The notes beneath the pieces are model-generated. The model was given only the letters and a program-made list of their open reading frames with translations. It was not told where the DNA came from and did not search any database. A stretch of 11,059 bases of DNA, taken from the NCBI GenBank assembly GCA_002501285.1, contig DLSG01000013.1:1-11059 (forward strand). Direction: 5' to 3'. Positions 6,952 through 11,059 of this stretch are shown piece by piece. The translations under genes were made by a program, and so were the position numbers. Every line of letters begins with the position of its first letter. The stretch's first letter is position 1. The stretch is from Christensenella sp. UBA7868. GTDB lineage: Bacteria; Bacillota; Clostridia; Christensenellales; UBA1242.

Positions 6952-7152
6952 TTAGTCATTATCCTCAGGGTCTGGATTATAGTTGTTTTCTAGAATTTCT
7001 TGTTCAATTTCTTCGTCTTCTTCATATTCGTTATTTTGAAGTTCTTCTAAACTTAAAACATCTTCACCATTAATTTCATCTTCAATTTCTGGTGGAACAA
7101 GATCTCCATTTTTTTCCCAAAATTCTTTTTCTTCGTCTGTCATATTTGCCAT
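6952..7152 (-). CDS. Small, extremely acidic protein of unknown function
   Basis: A 66-residue protein with 27 Asp/Glu and only 2 Lys and no Arg, so the net charge is near -25. It has no signal peptide and no cysteine. A Trp and Phe sit near the start (KEFWEKNGDLVPPEIEDE), a Glu-rich segment lies at residues 42-55, and the C-terminus is DPEDND. The charge pattern suggests a largely disordered or helical protein that binds a basic partner; DNA-mimic or RNA-polymerase-delta-like roles are possible, but nothing identifies one. AAAGGAGG (7167-7160), 7 nt before the ATG, is the strongest ribosome binding site in the window, and the promoter is perfect consensus, so high vegetative expression is expected. 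Residue 4 is another possible Met start. It is a monocistronic unit. Confidence 0.8.
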   Translation of the reverse strand: MANMTDEEKEFWEKNGDLVPPEIEDEINGEDVLSLEELQNNEYEEDEEIEQEILENNYNPDPEDND

Positions 7153-7181
7153 AATAAGACCTCCTTTAATATTATATTTTT

Positions 7182-7210
7182 ATTATAATATTAACCTTAT
7201 TTTTTGTCAA
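7182..7210 (-). promoter_or_regulatory. Perfect consensus sigma-A promoter of the acidic-protein gene
   Basis: On the minus strand, TTGACA (7210-7205), a 17-nt spacer and TATAAT (7187-7182). Both hexamers and the spacing are ideal. The predicted start near 7175 leaves a short leader carrying AAAGGAGG. Confidence 0.9.
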
Positions 7211-7289
7211 TATTAAAAATAAAATTTAATAATAGATTTTTTTAGGTTTTTCTTTTATTTTTTGATTAATTATATTATAACAGCATATA

Positions 7290-7318
7290 TTGACTTTTTT
7301 TAGAGTTTGTGATAAAAT
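7290..7318 (+). promoter_or_regulatory. Sigma-A promoter of the 226-residue protein gene
   Basis: TTGACT (7290-7295), a 17-nt spacer and TAAAAT (7313-7318), with TG one base before the -10 (extended -10). The longest open frame begins at this TTG, which is the -35 box and cannot be the start codon. Confidence 0.85.
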
Positions 7319-7349
7319 AAGATATAAATATATTAAAGGAGATTTTATT

Positions 7350-8030
7350 ATGCCTAGTCCAAGAAAATTGTCATTAAATGAAGTTAGATTAATTTACACA
7401 ATAAATTATTTTAGATTGTCTAAAACTTTAAAAAGACTTGATGATGTGAATATGCTTTCACTTTGTGATGAATTTTATAAAGATTATAAGTATGTTTGGA
7501 TTCATGATATGATAGGAACAAGAGATTTTTTATATAATACGGCAAAAAATTTTGCAAATAATATTTATAAAGATTGTTACCTAGATCCAAGTGACAAAAA
7601 CGGAGATAGTTCTTTAAGAAAATTGATTGATGTTGTGGACTATTACAGCAACGTTGCTTCAAGAGTGGAAAACCTTTATCAAACTTATCGTCTTTATTCA
7701 TATCATGCTTTATCACAAAGCGAAAAAGATTACAACACAAAATTTATGATTAAAAATGAAAAAATTTTTGTTAAAACAATTTCTAAAAATCAAAGCGATG
7801 TTCAAGCACAAAATATGATTGAAATTATTGATAAGATTATTGACAATGAAGATAAGATTAAGGTTTTAAATTCTAGAATTTTAAATAAAGCAACTTCTAT
7901 TGAAGATAGGGCAAAATGCGAAAAGTATTATGCTATTTATAAAAATGAAAATGATGATTTAGCAAAAAAATTTTATAAGTATCTTCCAGCACTTTCATCA
8001 AAAGAAGATGATTGGTTATTTGGAAAGTAA
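7350..8030 (+). CDS. Hypothetical helical protein, 226 residues
   Basis: Not recognised. I start it at ATG 7350, which has AAAGGAG (7335-7341) 8 nt upstream; the earlier in-frame TTG (7290) is inside the promoter. The protein looks soluble and mostly alpha-helical, with no signal peptide or membrane span. The N-terminal part (about 8-30) is LSLNEVRLIYTINYFRLSKTLKRL. The middle is rich in Tyr, Asp and Asn (YKDYKYVWIHDMIGTRDFLYN; DVVDYYSNVASRVENLYQTYRLYSYHALS). A C-terminal helical hairpin of about residues 155-212 (MIEIIDKIIDNEDKIKVLNS onward) could be a coiled coil. The end is DDWLFGK. There are three cysteines without a metal-site pattern. It is transcribed alone from a sigma-A promoter, with the trpS promoter only 14 nt beyond its stop, so it is not evidently linked to trpS. 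Confidence 0.75.
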   Translation: MPSPRKLSLNEVRLIYTINYFRLSKTLKRLDDVNMLSLCDEFYKDYKYVWIHDMIGTRDFLYNTAKNFANNIYKDCYLDPSDKNGDSSLRKLIDVVDYYSNVASRVENLYQTYRLYSYHALSQSEKDYNTKFMIKNEKIFVKTISKNQSDVQAQNMIEIIDKIIDNEDKIKVLNSRILNKATSIEDRAKCEKYYAIYKNENDDLAKKFYKYLPALSSKEDDWLFGK

Positions 8031-8043
8031 AAAGAAAAAATGA

Positions 8044-8073
8044 TTGACATTATTTTTTAAGGTGTGATAAAAT
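8044..8073 (+). promoter_or_regulatory. Sigma-A promoter upstream of the trpS leader
   Basis: TTGACA (8044-8049), an 18-nt spacer and TAAAAT (8068-8073), preceded by TGA to give an extended -10. TGTGATAAAAT is shared with the promoter at 7290. The predicted start is around 8080, at or next to an ATG. Confidence 0.82.
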
Positions 8074-8079
8074 AAAAAT

Positions 8080-8142
8080 ATGAAAAAATTAAGTAAAACT
8101 TTCAGTTTAATAATTGTATTAAAATCTTGGCGTAAAGCCTAG
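8080..8142 (+). CDS. Possible 20-residue Trp-containing leader peptide of trpS
   Basis: ATG at 8080 opens a 20-codon frame (MKKLSKTFSLII, VLKSWRKA) closed by TAG at 8140-8142. A single Trp codon (8128-8130) sits four codons before the stop, inside the left arm of a terminator hairpin in front of trpS. There is no Shine-Dalgarno, but the ATG lies exactly 6 nt after the -10 box, the same spacing as for the PHP gene at 9399, so it could be translated as a leaderless message. A Trp codon inside a terminator upstream of trpS is what ribosome-mediated attenuation would need. One Trp codon is few, and chance is not excluded. Confidence 0.4.
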   Translation: MKKLSKTFSLIIVLKSWRKA

Positions 8143-8152
8143 AAGATTTTTT
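8121..8152 (+). terminator. Hairpin terminator in the trpS leader, possible attenuator
   Basis: AAAATCTT (8121-8128) pairs with AAGATTTT (8143-8150), and GGC (8129-8131) with GCC (8137-8139), around loop GTAAA. The only bulge is TAG (8140-8142), the stop codon of the mini-frame. Six T follow (8147-8152). It lies between the trpS promoter and the trpS start, so either it regulates trpS or it simply ends the upstream gene. No T-box sequence is present. Confidence 0.7.
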
Positions 8153-8211
8153 ATGACAAAAAGTTGTCAGATTTTAACATCAAATTAATTATTAAATAGG
8201 AGTTTTATAAT

Positions 8212-9255
8212 ATGAAAAATATAATATTAACAGCAGATAGACCAACAGGTTCACTTCATATTGGACATTATGTTGGTTCTTTAAAAAATAGAGTGCTTAT
8301 GCAAAACAAAGGCGATTTTGATAAAATGTATGTTATGATTGCCGATTCGCAAGCACTAACAGATAATTTTGGGAATGTTCAAAAAGTTAGAGATAACATT
8401 CTTGAAGTTGCATTAGATTATTTAGCGGCTGGGTTAGATCCAAATAAAGTAACTATCTTTATTCAATCTGAAGTATCCGCTTTAACGGAATTTACATTTT
8501 ATTTTATGAATTTGGTTACGCTTTCAAGGCTTCAACGAAATCCAACAGTTAAAGAAGAATTAAAAATGAGAGATTTTAGCGGAACAATACCTATGGGATT
8601 TTTAACTTATCCTGTAAGCCAAACAGCAGATATTGCTGCATTTAACGCAAATTTAATTCCTGTTGGAGAAGACCAACTTCCTATGATAGAACAAGCAAGA
8701 GAAATTTGCAAATCTTTTAACAACCTTTATAAACCCGTGTTAGTTCAGCCACAAGCGGTTTTGCCAGAAAATGAGGCTTGCTTGCGTTTGCCAGGGACGG
8801 ACGGAAAAGCAAAAATGAGCAAATCTATTGGTAATTGCATTTATCTTCAAGACGAGCCAGAAATTATTAAACAAAAAGTGTTTAGTATGTACACAGACCC
8901 TAATCACATTAAAGTTTCAGATCCTGGAAAAGTTGAAGGAAATATTGTTTTTACTTATCTTGATGCTTTTTGTGAACCAGAGCATTTTGAAAAATATTTG
9001 CCAGAATACAAAAATTTAGAAGAATTGAAAAATCATTATAAACGTGGTGGTCTTGGCGACATGAAAATAAAAAGATTTTTAAACGATATTTTGCAGGAGA
9101 TTTTAGAACCTATAAGAAATCGTAGAAAAGAATTTGCTAAAAACCCAGAAAAAGTTTTTGAAATATTATTTAAAGGTAGTGATGAAGCACAAAAAGTTGC
9201 AAACGAAAATTTAAAAATTTTAAAACAAGCAATGGGTATTGATTATCGTAATTAA
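8212..9255 (+). CDS. trpS: Tryptophanyl-tRNA synthetase
   Basis: Class Ic synthetase that joins Trp to tRNA-Trp using ATP; cytoplasmic dimer in the family. The 347-residue chain begins with the Rossmann core and PTGSLHIGHYVGSL (HIGH at 16-19). YPVSQTADI (133-141) contains the Asp that contacts the Trp indole in characterised bacterial enzymes. VGEDQ (151-155) and a canonical KMSKS at 201-205 follow. The C-terminal anticodon-binding helices (about 215-345) contain the YLDAF and KRFL elements usual for bacterial TrpRS. AGGAG (8198-8202) is 9 nt before the ATG. It appears monocistronic, with a terminator directly downstream. Expression may be controlled through the leader hairpin at 8121-8152. 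Confidence 0.97.
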   Translation: MKNIILTADRPTGSLHIGHYVGSLKNRVLMQNKGDFDKMYVMIADSQALTDNFGNVQKVRDNILEVALDYLAAGLDPNKVTIFIQSEVSALTEFTFYFMNLVTLSRLQRNPTVKEELKMRDFSGTIPMGFLTYPVSQTADIAAFNANLIPVGEDQLPMIEQAREICKSFNNLYKPVLVQPQAVLPENEACLRLPGTDGKAKMSKSIGNCIYLQDEPEIIKQKVFSMYTDPNHIKVSDPGKVEGNIVFTYLDAFCEPEHFEKYLPEYKNLEELKNHYKRGGLGDMKIKRFLNDILQEILEPIRNRRKEFAKNPEKVFEILFKGSDEAQKVANENLKILKQAMGIDYRN

Positions 9256-9262
9256 GTTTTTG

Positions 9263-9292
9263 AAAGAAGCTTTAATATAGTGCTTCTTTTTT
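9263..9292 (+). terminator. Intrinsic terminator after trpS
   Basis: AAAGAAGC (9263-9270) pairs with GCTTCTTT (9282-9289) around an 11-nt AT loop, and T continues to 9292. It lies 7 nt after the trpS stop. Confidence 0.85.
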
Positions 9293-9363
9293 ATGTATAA
9301 AATGAGAGTGAACTAAATTTTTGTGCGTTTAACTTAAAGATTTATGCTTATTTTTAAACATAG

Positions 9364-9392
9364 TTGACATAAAAAGTTTGTGATTATATAAT
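9364..9392 (+). promoter_or_regulatory. Perfect consensus sigma-A promoter of the PHP gene
   Basis: TTGACA (9364-9369), a 17-nt spacer and TATAAT (9387-9392). The -10 ends only 6 nt before the ATG at 9399, so the predicted first transcribed base is at or within a base of the start codon. Confidence 0.88.
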
Positions 9393-9398
9393 AGTTAC

Positions 9399-10238
9399 AT
9401 GAAAGATTTACACATACATACAAAATATTCTGATGGAGAATATGATGAAAATGAAATATTAAAAAGAATAAAAAACGCAGGAATCACGGAATTTGCAATT
9501 TGTGACCATGACACAATTGAAGGAAGCAAAAAAATAAGCAAAATTTTAAAACAACAAAATAGTAGTTTAATTTTTCACTCTGGCGTAGAGTTGACAAGTC
9601 GTGTTTTTGATATTTTTGGCGGAGTGAACGTTCATCTTCTTGCAAGAGATTTCAATTATGATGAAAAGGGGATAAATGACCTTGTAAAAGAGATATCTGT
9701 TCTACGAAAAAAGAAAATTCAAAGAATGGTAGATTTTATTGATAAAATTTATGGAATAAAATTTACTGATAAAGAAATTGAAGAAATTCAAAAAAGCACT
9801 AATTCGGTTGGTAAACCACATTTTTATAAATTACTTTGTAAGTATGGCGATTTTGATAGAATAGAATATTATAGAAATATGGACAAATTACATTCGGAAG
9901 ATTTAAGACTTGATGCTATAAAAGTTTTGGAACTTGTGCATAAAGGGAAAGGTAATGTAACACTTGCTCACCCAAAAGAAGTTATGCGAGAATATAATTT
10001 AAGTTATAAAGACATTGATAAATTGGTGGCATATTTAAAATTATTTGGATTAGATGGTTTAGAAACCGAACATTCTCTGCATACAAAAGAAGATATTGAA
10101 GAATTTAAAAAGATAGCAAAAAAATATAACTTAAAGGAATCTTGCGGAAGTGACTATCATGGAGAAAATGTAAAACCAGATGTTTTTTTGGGTGTTTGTA
10201 AAAAAGTTAATACCGAAAAAAATGACTTAATTAAATGA
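9399..10238 (+). CDS. PHP-domain phosphoesterase (RNase AM/TrpH-like)
   Basis: A 279-residue metal-dependent phosphoesterase of the polymerase-and-histidinol-phosphatase family. Related proteins (E. coli YciV/TrpH) remove phosphate from 3',5'-nucleoside bisphosphates and act as 5'-3' exonucleases on short RNA; the exact substrate here is inferred. Metal ligands are visible in order: HIH with His5 and His7, Asp12 in YSDG, DHD (36-38), Glu64 in SGVELTS, His79, His141 in GKPHF, His191 in AHPKE, and Asp252 and His254 in GSDYHG. The start is fixed: the ligands begin at residue 5 and an in-frame TGA lies at 9381-9383. There is no Shine-Dalgarno, and a perfect promoter ends 6 nt upstream, so the mRNA is probably leaderless. 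It is monocistronic; a hairpin terminator lies about 90 nt downstream. Confidence 0.9.
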   Translation: MKDLHIHTKYSDGEYDENEILKRIKNAGITEFAICDHDTIEGSKKISKILKQQNSSLIFHSGVELTSRVFDIFGGVNVHLLARDFNYDEKGINDLVKEISVLRKKKIQRMVDFIDKIYGIKFTDKEIEEIQKSTNSVGKPHFYKLLCKYGDFDRIEYYRNMDKLHSEDLRLDAIKVLELVHKGKGNVTLAHPKEVMREYNLSYKDIDKLVAYLKLFGLDGLETEHSLHTKEDIEEFKKIAKKYNLKESCGSDYHGENVKPDVFLGVCKKVNTEKNDLIK

Positions 10239-10327
10239 AATTAAGTTTTATGATTTTAATAAATAAATCGATTTTTATAATTAAATTAAATGAATTTTAA
10301 AATTAGTTGGTATTATTATTTTAAATT

Positions 10328-10365
10328 AAAAAAGAGTATTGCTGTTCAGTATAACACTCTTTTTT
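10328..10365 (+). terminator. Intrinsic terminator after the PHP gene
   Basis: AAAAAAGAGT (10328-10337) pairs with ACTCTTTTTT (10356-10365) around an 18-nt loop, with T-rich sequence after. The A run also allows use on the minus strand. Positions 10239-10327 are featureless AT-rich sequence. Confidence 0.82.
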
Positions 10366-10469
10366 ATTTTGGCTGATTTATAAAACTTAAACAGGTAATG
10401 TTTTTTTTAATTTTTATTTTTATAAGTAAAAAATAGATAAAAATATTTTAAAAGGTAATTATTTTGATG

Positions 10470-10478
10470 TGGTAAAAT
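10470..10478 (+). promoter_or_regulatory. Candidate extended -10 promoter in front of the 90-nt structured element
   Basis: TGGTAAAAT gives an extended -10 (TG, one base, TAAAAT). The -35 region 17 nt upstream (AAAAGG) does not match consensus. The predicted transcription start, about 10485, falls at the first base of the structured element, which is why it is listed. Confidence 0.35.
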
Positions 10479-10485
10479 TATTGTA

Positions 10486-10575
10486 ACGGGCATTTTTAAA
10501 ATTTTAAACACTGTTTAAAATTTTTTGTAATTTGCTTGCAAATTACGGCTTAATTTATTAAACAAAAATGCCCGT
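10486..10575. other. 90-nt nested inverted-repeat element (four-stem structure), function unknown
   Basis: An outer perfect 12-bp stem (ACGGGCATTTTT 10486-10497 with AAAAATGCCCGT 10564-10575) encloses three further hairpins. These are a perfect 12-bp one at 10498-10509/10513-10524 with loop ACT, an 8-bp one at 10527-10534/10539-10546 with loop CTTG, and a weak 5-bp one at 10550-10554/10557-10561. Few bases are left unpaired. It could be a structured small RNA, part of the sigK leader, or a tiny non-autonomous mobile repeat: TAA flanks both ends of the inner repeat (10484-10486 and 10575-10577). There is no U run after it, so it is not an ordinary terminator. I recognise no RNA family. Confidence 0.6.
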
Positions 10576-10661
10576 AAAACTAGAAGATATCAAGACAACT
10601 TAAAACATTATAAAAAAATAAAAAGTTGATAAAAATAAAAAAATACAGAAGTAAAAAGTAT

Positions 10662-10698
10662 TTGTACAAGCAAAATTCGACAATTTAATTCATATATT
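10662..10698 (+). promoter_or_regulatory. Sigma-E-like promoter with SpoIIID-like sites before sigK
   Basis: CATATATT (10691-10698) fits the sigma-E -10 (CATANNNT). GCAAAAT 14 nt upstream (10670-10676) is a fair -35, missing only parts of the central ATA. Two 9-of-10 matches to the SpoIIID consensus WWRRACARNY occur at 10662-10671 and 10676-10685. In B. subtilis, sigK is transcribed by sigma-E with SpoIIID, so the arrangement is as expected. The individual sites are weak evidence. Confidence 0.5.
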
Positions 10699-10722
10699 TA
10701 CACATAGGAGAATTGTGAATAT

Positions 10723-11059
10723 ATGATAACAGAAACTTTTGTTAATTTTTTAAGCAGGGTTATGTGCTTTACTTCTTTTGTTCAAAAAAGTAGTGGATTT
10801 CCAGACCCTTTAACAAGCGAAGAAGAACTTGAATGTATAACAAAGTTTAAAAATGAAGGAGATTTGCAGGCTAAAAATCGTTTGATTTATCACAACCTTC
10901 GTTTGGTTGCTCATATTGTAAAAAAATATAACACCGCAGGTGAAGCTGACGACCTTATAAGTGTGGGTACGATAGGCTTAATTAAGGCTATAAACACCTA
11001 TAAATTGAACAAAGGAACTCAACTGTCCACTTATGCTGCAAGATGTATAGAAAACGAAA
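10723..11059 (+). CDS. sigK: RNA polymerase sigma-K factor, N-terminal part (3' end outside window)
   Basis: Late mother-cell sporulation sigma factor. The 112 visible residues cover a hydrophobic N-terminus and conserved region 2. FPDPLTSEEEL (26-36) precedes HNLRLVAHIVKKY and DLISVGTIGLIKAINTY, and the fragment ends at YAARCIENE. AHIVKK and the KGT-L-TYAARCIENE pattern favour sigma-K over sigma-E. Residues 1-22 (ITETFVNFLSRVMCFTSFV) resemble the pro-sequence of B. subtilis pro-sigma-K, which SpoIVFB removes at the forespore membrane, so this may be a processed precursor. AGGAG (10706-10710) is a rather distant 12 nt from the ATG, and no other in-frame start exists nearby. I cannot tell whether the gene is intact or split by a skin-type element beyond the edge. 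Confidence 0.92.
   Translation, partial: MITETFVNFLSRVMCFTSFVQKSSGFPDPLTSEEELECITKFKNEGDLQAKNRLIYHNLRLVAHIVKKYNTAGEADDLISVGTIGLIKAINTYKLNKGTQLSTYAARCIENE

Noticed and set aside
7284..7291. CATATATT upstream of the 226-residue gene as a sporulation -10
   Set aside because: No matching -35 at 14-17 nt, and it overlaps a good sigma-A promoter.
7290..7349. TTG at 7290 as start of the 226-residue protein
   Set aside because: It is the -35 box of the promoter; ATG 7350 has AAAGGAG 8 nt upstream.
8074..8211. T-box riboswitch in front of trpS
   Set aside because: The leader is too short and has no AGGGTGGAACC-type antiterminator sequence.
8828..9019. 63-residue frame inside trpS
   Set aside because: Out-of-frame shadow of conserved TrpRS sequence.
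1..11059. CRISPR array, prophage or insertion sequence
   Set aside because: No regularly spaced repeats, no integrase, transposase or phage-like genes, and no att-like duplications seen. The only mobile-like hint is the element at 10486-10575.

Overview
The window is a very AT-rich stretch from a bacterium that reads the standard code with Shine-Dalgarno sites. It carries the start of a sigma-K gene, a protein known only from endospore formers. Together with sigma-A promoters close to TTGACA-N17-TATAAT, U-tailed terminators and an archaeal/eukaryotic-type prolyl-tRNA synthetase, this points to a low-GC spore-forming Firmicute, probably an uncultured Clostridia-like gut lineage. The lineage is an inference.

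Layout. Positions 1-2800 (+) hold an operon of leuS (5' end outside the window) and proS. A tRNA-Lys(CTT) gene with its own promoter and terminator follows (2931-3115), then a SPOUT/TrmH-type RNA methyltransferase (3335-3853). Positions 3870-6730 form an accessory surface-protein island: a 616-residue beta-solenoid protein ending in a WxL-like domain (+), a 130-residue DUF11 protein (-) that converges on it, and an 81-residue protein (+) that diverges from the DUF11 gene and appears to share its N-terminal module. Next come a highly acidic 66-residue protein (-), a 226-residue helical protein of unknown function (+), trpS preceded by a promoter, a possible Trp-containing leader peptide and a hairpin terminator, then a PHP-domain phosphoesterase gene that looks leaderless. 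A gene-poor stretch (10239-10722) contains a terminator, a compact 90-nt nest of inverted repeats and a sigma-E/SpoIIID-like control region in front of sigK, which runs off the right edge.

How the parts fit. leuS, proS, trpS, tRNA-Lys and the methyltransferase are translation housekeeping. The surface island is the most interesting part. Neither the WxL-like protein nor the DUF11 protein has a signal peptide, yet both are built like extracellular adhesins. Both are preceded by the same promoter architecture (AC-N17-CATANNNTA), which matches the sigma-K consensus of Bacillus subtilis. The simplest reading is that they are made in the mother cell late in sporulation and assembled onto the forespore surface, which needs no Sec export. 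Two other points deserve attention: the possible trpS attenuator and the unexplained 90-nt four-stem element upstream of sigK.
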